64,000 nt of DNA from Butyrivibrio sp. XPD2006 (lineage in GTDB: Bacteria > Bacillota > Clostridia > Lachnospirales > Lachnospiraceae), in contig NZ_ATVT01000001.1 in NCBI RefSeq assembly GCF_000420865.1, positions 62,001-126,000 on the forward strand, given 5' to 3'. The translations under genes were made by a program, and so were the position numbers. The notes beneath the pieces were generated by a model. It saw only the letters and a program-made list of their open reading frames with translations, did not search any database and was not told the origin of the DNA. Position 1 is the first letter of the stretch. Each line of letters starts with the position of its first letter. This document shows, one piece after another, positions 17,097 to 23,985 of the stretch.

Positions 17097-18524
17097 ATGA
17101 GCAAAAAAATGGTTATGAAGGTAATTGCAGCGGCTGTGGCAATCCCATTAGCGCTGTCACTTTTCGTGATGGCTGTTGCACCTGCAGAGGCAAAAGGCCT
17201 TACTCAGCTGACGGATCCGAACAAAATTGTATATGGAACAACAACGCAAAAAGAAAAGACAGTATTAAAGGATTTCTTTAATCTTGATTACTACATTGCT
17301 CAGAATCCGGATGTAGTGGAAAAACTTGGAACAACAGATTATGATGCACTTTTTGATCATTTCTGTAATTACGGAATTTATGAGGGAAGAGTTTGCTCCA
17401 AAGACTTTGACCCTTCGGCATATGCTGCAGCATACTCGGATGCAAGAGATACCTGTGGCACGAATATACTTCTTTATTATCTGCACTATGCAACAGTTGG
17501 CAAGGCAGATAACAGAACTATTACAACCCTGGAGGCTTGTGCCAAGAATAATATAACTGTTACTGTACTTGGAGATGATTCTTGCAAGATCACACCTGAG
17601 ATTTATGAACTTGCAGAAAAGATGGGTATTACCGATTATAAAGCTGCAATTGAAACCAAACAGATAATAGACAACGAAAAAGAAAAAGGCAATGACGTTG
17701 TTATTACTGTTACAAATAGTAATTCATCGTCTTCCGGTAATGACAGTGCAGCCAGCGGAACAAGCAATAATGCAAGTAATGGATCATCTACTTCTGGTAA
17801 TGGTGCAGGTAGTGACGCAACACCTTCCGGAAGTGGTGCAAGTGAAGACGCATCAGGTGCTGGCGAAAGTGGTGGAGCATCAGAATCTGGTACTGAAGGT
17901 GGTACAAGTGGGGATCAGGATACAGCTAGCAGCATAATGGATAATTATGAACCTGTAGCTACGATTACGACATCTTCAGGCTTGGATATCAAGATTTATA
18001 GAGGAACTACAGGGGGATATGGTGCATGGAACATAAATAGCTTCTCTGACAAAACCACAGAACCAATGCTGTATGCATCTACAGATGATTATGTATATAC
18101 TGATCCTGTTGTAATAAATGATGAAAGTTCATCTTTATCATGGGATACAAGCTCTATGGGAACAGAAGTCTTAAATATTCCTATACACCCTAAAAGAATC
18201 AAGGATGACGGCGGCGTGATGTTTATGCCAGGAGCAGAGACAGCTAATTTCGATCCGGTAGATCCTGATAGTGAACCAAGAACTACTGGTTCGGAGGGAA
18301 CGGCTACATGTGTCGAAGAGTATGAAACAGAAGGAGAAGTTTTTTCCTCTGAGTGGCCTGCTACAGGCTTGATCGACGATGAAGGAACAGCTGCAACAGA
18401 GTATGAAGTGGGTATTACTCTTGAAGGGAATGGAGATCAGGTTACTGCCAATGTTGGCATTGAAGGCGACGACGGATTTACTTTGGAATATGGCTTTACA
18501 ACGGACACATCTGCTCAAGATTAA
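17097..18524 (+). CDS. Secreted or surface protein with NPDV/EGR repeats and a Ser/Gly-rich linker, function unknown
   Basis: A 475-residue protein starting at the ATG 17097 behind AAGGAGG; an upstream in-frame start at 17049 lacks a site and would bury the signal. Residues 1 to about 32 are a classical signal peptide ending in PAEA. Residues about 60-145 contain a repeat-like pattern, LDYYIAQNPDV ... HFCNYGIYEGR ... FDPSAYAAAYSDA ... LHYATVGK, which resembles the YLAxNPDV/HYxxxGxxEGR repeats of bacterial surface proteins. Residues about 205-285 are a low-complexity Ser/Gly/Ala/Asn linker. The acidic C-terminal part (about 290-475) has no motif I recognise. I see no lipobox, sortase signal or SLH domain. 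It ends with a strong terminator and is probably a single-gene unit. Confidence 0.8.
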   Translation: MSKKMVMKVIAAAVAIPLALSLFVMAVAPAEAKGLTQLTDPNKIVYGTTTQKEKTVLKDFFNLDYYIAQNPDVVEKLGTTDYDALFDHFCNYGIYEGRVCSKDFDPSAYAAAYSDARDTCGTNILLYYLHYATVGKADNRTITTLEACAKNNITVTVLGDDSCKITPEIYELAEKMGITDYKAAIETKQIIDNEKEKGNDVVITVTNSNSSSSGNDSAASGTSNNASNGSSTSGNGAGSDATPSGSGASEDASGAGESGGASESGTEGGTSGDQDTASSIMDNYEPVATITTSSGLDIKIYRGTTGGYGAWNINSFSDKTTEPMLYASTDDYVYTDPVVINDESSSLSWDTSSMGTEVLNIPIHPKRIKDDGGVMFMPGAETANFDPVDPDSEPRTTGSEGTATCVEEYETEGEVFSSEWPATGLIDDEGTAATEYEVGITLEGNGDQVTANVGIEGDDGFTLEYGFTTDTSAQD

Positions 18525-18546
18525 ATAATTATGTATTGAATGATGA

Positions 18547-18573
18547 GGGAGGCACTTAATAGTGCCTCCCTTT
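18547..18573 (+). terminator. Intrinsic terminator after the secreted protein
   Basis: A perfect 9-bp GC-rich stem (18547-18555 with 18562-18570) is followed by TTTAATT. Confidence 0.85.
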
Positions 18574-19111
18574 AATTGTAGAGAGAGTATAAAGCTTGTG
18601 ATATATACTTTCATTAAACACATCATCCCTTGACTCTTGTATTTTTCAAGTATATATGTCATTAAGGCGGGCTTGGAAAAAGGACAGAAAAATTTTTAAC
18701 TTTCGGGTTTTATATACCCCAAGGCCACTTTATCTTATATATAGAGAAAATAAGCCCTTCCCAAATTTCAGTCTCTTGGATTTCTATACCCATGGGCTAC
18801 TTTTTGTCGTATATGTAGAAAAAACTGTTATGCTAATTTTCACATCATTATAGGTAAATAGTTCGCATGCGACCAGAAGGCGCCTACCGTGGAACATTCC
18901 TAATTCATATCCGCTTATAGCCCCAAAAACATCTGAATAGTTTTTTAAAACTGTTGATTTTTTTTTATGGATGATGTATTTTCATTATGTATATATCATA
19001 CAGTTAAGATGTCTTTAAACAAACGCATTTGTAATGCAGTCGTTTATAAATCCCAGTGATTAGTAAATGTAATGACAGGATATAAGTAGTAATAGCGCAG
19101 ACAGCGCAGAA
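18571..19111 (+). other. 540-bp region without a supported gene, upstream of rho
   Basis: AT-rich. It contains a promoter-like TTGACT-17-TATATG (18630-18658), two degenerate copies of a 72-bp unit (18713-18751 and 18785-18823), a 10-bp palindrome TCGCATGCGA (18863-18872) and the presumed rho leader. A 65-codon frame at 18656-18853 has no ribosome binding site and starts upstream of the predicted transcription start, so I do not call it. A small RNA or a long rho leader are the best guesses. Confidence 0.5.
18713..18823 (+). repeat. Two degenerate direct repeats with 72-bp period
   Basis: TATACCC..GGC.ACTTT followed by TATAT.TAGA..AAAA occurs at 18713-18751 and again at 18785-18823, with roughly 28 of 38 positions identical. 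The similarity extends upstream into AAATTT and GG-TTT blocks. Confidence 0.6.
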
Positions 19112-20548
19112 ATGGAGAGACTTTTGAGAGAAAAATACGAGACACTTAAATTGGGCGACCTTCGTGACATAGCCAAGAAGCGTGGAATAAAGGGCGCATC
19201 GGGAATGAAGAAATCAGAGATCATTGATCTTATGTGCGAGCTTGATGAGAAGGAAGCAGCAAATGCTTCTGCCAAAGCTCCCAAGACAGAGAAGAGTGAG
19301 CCTGAGCAGCCCAAGGACAAGCCGTCACCACACAAGAAAAAAATAGTTGTAACAACAGGCAAGAACAATCCTTCAGCAGAGGAGACTACCAAAGAAGAAG
19401 AGCAGCCTCAGCAGGAGATGGAAGACGGCGACAGCGCTGACGGAATCCTTGAGGTAATGCAGGACGGATACGGCTTTATCAGATGCGAGAATTATCTCCC
19501 CGGTGAGAATGACGTATATGTAGCGCCGAGCCTTATAAGGAAGTTTAATCTTAAGACAGGTGATATCTTAAAGGGTATCTGCAGAGCCAAGAAGGAAAAT
19601 GATAAATTTGCGGCTCTCCTTCGTCTTGATACAGTAAATGGATATAAGCCTGAGGTTGCTATGGGCAGATGGGATTTCGAGAAGATGACTCCTATTTTCC
19701 CTAACGTCAAGATTCCTCTTGAGCAGCCGGGATGCAGTGTTGCCATGAGAATCATGGATCTTATCAGCCCTATCGGTAAGGGACAGAGAGGTATGATCGT
19801 GTCACCTCCTAAGGCAGGTAAGACAACACTTCTTAAGGATGTTGCCAAGTCAATCTTAAAGAGCAGCAGAGATATTCACCTCATTATCCTTCTTATCGAT
19901 GAGAGACCTGAGGAAGTTACAGATATCAAGGAGTCTATCGAGGGACCAAATGCAGAGGTTATCTATTCAACCTTCGACGAGCTTCCTGAGCATCATAAGA
20001 GAGTTGCCGAGATGGTTATGGAGAGAGCCAAGAGACTCGTTGAGCACGGCAAGGATGTTGTTATCCTTCTTGATTCCATCACGAGACTTACAAGAGCTTA
20101 CAATATTGTAGTTCCGCCTTCAGGAAGAACTCTTTCCGGTGGTCTTGATCCTGCAGCTCTACATATGCCTAAGAGATTCTTTGGTGCAGCCAGAAACATG
20201 AGAGAGGGTGGAAGTCTTACAATTCTTGCCACAGCTCTTATTGAGACAGGCTCCAAGATGGATGATGTTATTTACGAGGAGTTTAAGGGAACAGGTAACA
20301 TGGAAATGGTTCTCGACAGAAAACTCCAGGAAAAGAGAATATTCCCTGCTATCAATATTCCTAAGTCCAGCACAAGAAGAGAAGATCTTCTTCTTACACA
20401 GGAAGAGCTTACAGCTATCAACAGTCTCAGAAAAGGCTTTAACAGCATGAAGGCTGACGAAGCTGTTGATCAGTGCATCAATCTGTTTTCCAAGACTCGC
20501 AATAATGTTGAGTTTGTAAGAATGGTTGAGAAGCAGATGAGATTCTGA
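19112..20548 (+). CDS. rho: Transcription termination factor Rho
   Basis: Rho is the hexameric RNA-dependent ATPase that terminates untranslated transcripts. The N-terminal Rho/SAP-like helical domain is [18 protein letters not shown] 60-residue Lys/Glu/Pro-rich insert follows (about 50-110), then the cold-shock-like RNA-binding domain (DGYGFIR...[16 protein letters not shown]). The ATPase has Walker [12 protein letters not shown], the [13 protein letters not shown] block, Walker [17 protein letters not shown] and the R-loop [20 protein letters not shown]. The ATG at 19112 has no Shine-Dalgarno; the TTG at 19124 is preceded at 6-nt spacing by GGAGAG and may be the real start (474 residues). 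It ends in a bidirectional terminator shared with the PilZ gene. Confidence 0.96.
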   Translation: MERLLREKYETLKLGDLRDIAKKRGIKGASGMKKSEIIDLMCELDEKEAANASAKAPKTEKSEPEQPKDKPSPHKKKIVVTTGKNNPSAEETTKEEEQPQQEMEDGDSADGILEVMQDGYGFIRCENYLPGENDVYVAPSLIRKFNLKTGDILKGICRAKKENDKFAALLRLDTVNGYKPEVAMGRWDFEKMTPIFPNVKIPLEQPGCSVAMRIMDLISPIGKGQRGMIVSPPKAGKTTLLKDVAKSILKSSRDIHLIILLIDERPEEVTDIKESIEGPNAEVIYSTFDELPEHHKRVAEMVMERAKRLVEHGKDVVILLDSITRLTRAYNIVVPPSGRTLSGGLDPAALHMPKRFFGAARNMREGGSLTILATALIETGSKMDDVIYEEFKGTGNMEMVLDRKLQEKRIFPAINIPKSSTRREDLLLTQEELTAINSLRKGFNSMKADEAVDQCINLFSKTRNNVEFVRMVEKQMRF

Positions 20549-20560
20549 CCTGAATATAAT

Positions 20561-20592
20561 AAGCCCTGAGTCACACTGACTCAGGGCTTTTA
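20561..20592 (+). terminator. Bidirectional intrinsic terminator between rho and the PilZ gene
   Basis: A perfect 12-bp stem (20561-20572 with 20578-20589) has a 5-nt loop. T-tracts follow in both directions (CTTTTAGT on plus, CTTATTAT on minus), so it can serve both convergent genes. Confidence 0.85.
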
Positions 20593-20607
20593 GTATGCAT
20601 ATAAGGT

Positions 20608-21489
20608 TTAGATGTCTCTAAGGTCCAGTAGATTTTCAATCTCTTTTGCCTGCTTGGCCATTCTCTCTTCCTGTTTGGCCTGACGCAGTGTCTTATCTGT
20701 GATGTGCTCGAGATTTTTGGGATCGAAGGGATTGGTGCCAACCGATGATATTGTGAGGGTGCGTGGTCTCTCCGGAATAATGTCTTTTGCAATATCCTCC
20801 TCGACTTCCTTGATCTGATCTTTTTCCGGAATAGAAGGATTGAGAATTGTCTCAGGAATTTCATCGAGTTTAGTCTTACCTTCATTCTTTTTGGAGACCA
20901 GAAGGCCTATGAGATCAACATTCAGATTTGAGATGCTGCAGCCGACAGCTTTTTTGCCATTGACTTCAAAATTTCTTACGACCTTGGTGGAGAGCTCGTA
21001 GTTGTGGAGCATTGCACCATATCTGAACATTACATCAATGGTATCACCAAGTTTAAGAGAAGTGGTATTGTCTACAAGGAGCGAGATGCCTCGCATCGAA
21101 ATGTCATGCACTATGCAGTTCTTGAGGTCCATATTGTTGCCGTTGATGGATATAAGTCCGAGCTTTTCGATATAGAATCGCTCTGCTTTTCTTGAATTTT
21201 CGGGAGTTAAAGCGGAAGAACTTCTGATAAGATGGAAGTTGCCGTATCTTGTCTTGACCGGGGTAATAGTGGTGGACATGAATTTGTAGACACGTCCGTC
21301 TCGTTTGTTTCTTATTGATACACTTGATGGTTCCAAAAACTGCATATATTTGCCAAAGTATTCCATGGGCTTGACTAAAAGCCCGGCTGAAACACCGAAA
21401 ATAGCCTCAGTCATAACAACAATACTGTGGCCGGAGATGGCAGCGTGGATTTTTACTTCGGAACCGTTAGCGATTTCGCTGACTTTCAT
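20608..21489 (-). CDS. PilZ-domain c-di-GMP-binding protein (YcgR-like)
   Basis: A 293-residue soluble protein. The N-terminal half (1 to about 95) resembles the YcgR/flagellar-brake-type beta domain. The PilZ signature is complete: RKAER (residues 100-104, RxxxR) and HDISMRG (D129, S131, G134; D/NxSxxG). It should bind c-di-GMP and switch motility or surface functions. The C-terminal 80 or so residues are charged and probably disordered. I place the start at 21489, where a G-rich GGGGG lies 8-9 nt upstream; longer starts at 21504 and 21555 have no site. It is convergent with rho and divergent from yggS, with only 77 nt between start codons. Confidence 0.88.
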   Translation of the reverse strand: MKVSEIANGSEVKIHAAISGHSIVVMTEAIFGVSAGLLVKPMEYFGKYMQFLEPSSVSIRNKRDGRVYKFMSTTITPVKTRYGNFHLIRSSSALTPENSRKAERFYIEKLGLISINGNNMDLKNCIVHDISMRGISLLVDNTTSLKLGDTIDVMFRYGAMLHNYELSTKVVRNFEVNGKKAVGCSISNLNVDLIGLLVSKKNEGKTKLDEIPETILNPSIPEKDQIKEVEEDIAKDIIPERPRTLTISSVGTNPFDPKNLEHITDKTLRQAKQEERMAKQAKEIENLLDLRDI

Positions 21490-21566
21490 AGAAACAACCC
21501 CCATTTCATGACTTACAAGTTTATGATATACTGAACAGAGTAAAAAATCTAGCATCTGGAGCGATT

Positions 21567-22268
21567 ATGATCAAAGAGAATCTCGAAATTGTTGAGGAAA
21601 ACATTACTAAGGCCTGCAAAAAGGCCGGCAGAGGCAGGGATGAGGTAACCCTGATCGCTGTAAGCAAGACCAAACCTGTAAGTGATATAAGGCAGGCTAT
21701 GGATTGCGGAATAAAGGTTTTTGGTGAGAATAAAGTCCAGGAGATCAAGGACAAGACAGAAGAAATCAAAGAACCGCTTAACTGGCATATGATAGGCCAT
21801 CTTCAGGCCAATAAGGTCAAATATCTGCCCGGAAGGGTCTGCATGATCCACTCAGTGGACAATGTCAAGCTGGCAGCCGAGATAGAGAAGCAGTTTGCCA
21901 AGGCTGATCAGGTCATCGATGTTCTGATAGAAGTAAATATGGCTCACGAGGAGAGTAAATTTGGACTTTCTCCTGATGAGGCACCGGATTTTGTCAGAGA
22001 GATATCCGCATACCCTCATCTGAATATCAGAGGACTTATGACTATTGCGCCGTATACAGAGGATCCTGAGAGCAACAGAGTGTATTTTAAGGGCCTCAGA
22101 GAGCTCAAGGATAGGATAAACGGCATGAATATTGAAGGTGTAAATATGGATACCCTGTCAATGGGCATGACAGGTGATTATCAGGTGGCAATCGAGGAAG
22201 GTGCCACATTTGTGCGTGTTGGTACAGGTATTTTCGGAGAAAGAGACTATACACATATTATTAAATAA
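21567..22268 (+). CDS. YggS-family pyridoxal phosphate homeostasis protein
   Basis: A 233-residue single-domain TIM-barrel protein of the YggS/PLPBP family. The PLP lysine is in LIAVSKTKP (K36). Other conserved blocks are GENKVQEIKDK, WHMIGHLQANKVKYLPG, IHSVDN, RGLMTIAPY, LSMGMTGDYQVAIEEG and VRVGTGIFGER. These proteins buffer PLP and influence amino acid metabolism but have no known enzymatic reaction. In Firmicutes the gene often sits with sepF and ylm genes; here it is alone between a PilZ gene and a small unknown gene. GGAG is 7 nt before the ATG. Confidence 0.94.
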   Translation: MIKENLEIVEENITKACKKAGRGRDEVTLIAVSKTKPVSDIRQAMDCGIKVFGENKVQEIKDKTEEIKEPLNWHMIGHLQANKVKYLPGRVCMIHSVDNVKLAAEIEKQFAKADQVIDVLIEVNMAHEESKFGLSPDEAPDFVREISAYPHLNIRGLMTIAPYTEDPESNRVYFKGLRELKDRINGMNIEGVNMDTLSMGMTGDYQVAIEEGATFVRVGTGIFGERDYTHIIK

Positions 22269-22279
22269 ATATAAACGAA

Positions 22280-22308
22280 TTTACACTAAAAAAGCCAGAT
22301 AGTATAAT
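22280..22308 (+). promoter_or_regulatory. Consensus sigma-A promoter inside a terminator-like hairpin
   Basis: TTTACA (22280-22285), a 17-nt spacer and TATAAT (22303-22308) form a near-perfect promoter for the small gene at 22360. The -10 lies in the loop of the hairpin at 22289-22333. Confidence 0.75.
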
Positions 22309-22337
22309 AAATTTGTATACGTTTTGGCTTTTTGTTT
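22289..22337 (+). terminator. Probable terminator of yggS, overlapping the next promoter
   Basis: A 9-bp arm AAAAAGCCA (22289-22297) pairs with TGGCTTTTT (22325-22333), with GTATA/TATAC as an inner stem, followed by GTTTG. The long loop makes it weaker than the others here. Confidence 0.55.
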
Positions 22338-22359
22338 GCGAATATCCGGGAAGGCATTT

Positions 22360-22632
22360 ATGCTCAAAACAGTTCCTTTATCCAAGGCTTTATCAATTGA
22401 TCAATTGAATCATCTGATAGATACGGGGCATGTGTTTGTCACTCCTTTTGGACTCAACAGGACATGCTATATCGTTGTGAATCACAAGCCGTTTATGGTT
22501 ATTGCAACCGATATTTCAATCAGGGGCGTTCAGCTTTCAGGTTCATGGTACACATGGGAAGAAGTGGAAGCTATGGGGGGCGTGTATGACTCGGAATTTG
22601 AAGCGCTGAAGGCGATAGCCGGAGGAGCTTGA
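22360..22632 (+). CDS. Small uncharacterised protein, 90 residues
   Basis: The start is the ATG at 22360 after GGGAAGG; a longer frame from 22324 would include terminator sequence. I do not recognise a family. The protein is compact and mixed alpha/beta, without signal or membrane segment, with HVFVTPFGLNRTCYIVVNHKPFMV in the middle and an acidic C-terminal helix (about YTWEEVEAMGG). It lies 37 nt before a GGDEF cyclase gene and probably shares its transcript from the promoter at 22280, so a role in c-di-GMP signalling is possible but unproven. Confidence 0.7.
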   Translation: MLKTVPLSKALSIDQLNHLIDTGHVFVTPFGLNRTCYIVVNHKPFMVIATDISIRGVQLSGSWYTWEEVEAMGGVYDSEFEALKAIAGGA

Positions 22633-22669
22633 TCTTAAATACTATTACGTAATTTCTGGAGGAGTTGTT

Positions 22670-23821
22670 TTGGAGTACGTTTTTTACTATATAGAGGCAC
22701 ATCTGGCTTGTTTTTTGCTTCTGGCAATAATCTTCTATAAGATCTTAAAGGGGGTTAATAAGCAGGCATCTTCAATATATCTCAACAGACTCATTGGAAC
22801 ACTTATGCTTTATTTCCTGGCAGAAATGTTTTGGGCTCTTGTTGATGGTCAGATTATCAGTTATTCGGTGTCGCTTATATACCTGTCAAATGTTTTCACT
22901 TATATTTTAATAACTGTATCTACTTACAACTGGTTTATCGTTTCTGAATCACTTCAGGGCGAGGGCATAGTTGAAGACAAGAAAAAAAGACATCTGGTGT
23001 TTGTCCCGGTCATTGTCTCAGCTGTTCTTTGCATAACAGCTTTTTGGACAGGACTCCTTTTCTATGTTGATGAAAGCGGAACACTGGTAAACGGAAGATT
23101 TTATATTGTTTTGGTAATTATTCCTTTTGGATACATGATAGCTTCATCCATTAAGGCTTTTTCAAGATTTGCCAATAAGGATAGATACGCTGAGAGAGGT
23201 ATTTATCTGATGATCGGTATTTTCCCGTTTGCACCGATCGTATGCGGAATTCTTCAGGCAGTATACTGGCGAGTACCGTTTTTATGCTATGGTGCAGTGG
23301 CTGCAGTATTCTATGTGTACACAACCATTCAGGACAATATGATTTCCATTGATCCTCTTACACAGACCAATAACAGAAATCAGATGTACAAGTTCCTGGT
23401 CAAGAAAATGAGAAATGAAGAAACAGGAATGAGTCTTTTCCTGCTTATAGTGGATGTGGACAAGCTTCGTGCCATAAATGATGCATTTGGACATACGGAG
23501 GGCGACAGAGCTCTGATCAGAGTGGCAAGTGCAATCAAGGACGCTTGCCAGGGACCCAGAGGCAGAATGTTTGTATCAAGATACGGCGGAGATGAGTTTG
23601 TGATCGTGGCAGAGATGGCCTACAGAGCAGAAGCCACTTATCTCGCTGAACAGATTAAAAATAATCTCAGAAGATTGTCTGATATTGACGGAGCAGCTTA
23701 TGATGTGACCGTAAGCATAGGAATAGCCCAGTACGATTATAAGGCACCTGTTTCACTTCAGGCATTTATCGCAAGGGCTGATTCAGATCTTTATCAGAAT
23801 AAAAAGATGAATAATGTTTAA
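22670..23821 (+). CDS. Membrane diguanylate cyclase (GGDEF domain)
   Basis: Residues 1 to about 215 have six or seven hydrophobic segments. Residues about 220-383 are a GGDEF domain with an intact active site (RYGGDEF, GGDEF at 306-310), the LIVDVDKLRAINDAFGH metal/substrate loop and TVSIGIA. The product-inhibition I-site (RxxD, five residues before GGDEF) reads RGRM, so feedback by c-di-GMP is probably absent. It begins with TTG at 22670 behind a very strong GGAGGAG at 5-nt spacing. Its stop overlaps by 4 nt the stop of the convergent 30-codon gene. With the EAL and PilZ proteins it completes a local c-di-GMP circuit. Confidence 0.92.
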   Translation: MEYVFYYIEAHLACFLLLAIIFYKILKGVNKQASSIYLNRLIGTLMLYFLAEMFWALVDGQIISYSVSLIYLSNVFTYILITVSTYNWFIVSESLQGEGIVEDKKKRHLVFVPVIVSAVLCITAFWTGLLFYVDESGTLVNGRFYIVLVIIPFGYMIASSIKAFSRFANKDRYAERGIYLMIGIFPFAPIVCGILQAVYWRVPFLCYGAVAAVFYVYTTIQDNMISIDPLTQTNNRNQMYKFLVKKMRNEETGMSLFLLIVDVDKLRAINDAFGHTEGDRALIRVASAIKDACQGPRGRMFVSRYGGDEFVIVAEMAYRAEATYLAEQIKNNLRRLSDIDGAAYDVTVSIGIAQYDYKAPVSLQAFIARADSDLYQNKKMNNV

Positions 23822-23910
23822 AAGAGAGAGCTTATAAAGCTCATTATAACTCCTGTGAGTATAAATGCTGCCAATATGGCGATGGCATAGATAAATTTCA
23901 TTCTTCCCAT
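23818..23910 (-). CDS. Small single-span membrane protein, 30 residues
   Basis: A short gene with all the signs of being translated: AAGGAG sits 9-10 nt before the ATG at 23910 on the minus strand. The product starts MGRMKF and then has one hydrophobic helix of about 20 residues (IYAIAILAAFILTGVIMSFI) ending SSLF. Its stop overlaps that of the diguanylate cyclase. Single-span mini-proteins often modulate membrane enzymes or transporters. I do not recognise a family. The GAGCTT/AAGCTC hairpin at its end might act as a weak terminator. Confidence 0.65.
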   Translation of the reverse strand: MGRMKFIYAIAILAAFILTGVIMSFISSLF

Positions 23911-23985
23911 TTGTCTTCTCCTTAGCAAGGCTTTGTTAAAACGTGATATACTTATACTAGTATAGCAGATTGGAGGGGCAAAGGT

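Noticed and set aside
18713-18823. CRISPR array
   Set aside because: Only two degenerate copies with no regular spacers and no cas genes nearby.
18656-18853. 65-codon frame spanning the 72-bp repeats, with a faint 24-residue internal repeat
   Set aside because: No Shine-Dalgarno, and the nearest promoter would start transcription after its ATG. The internal repeat follows from the DNA repeat.
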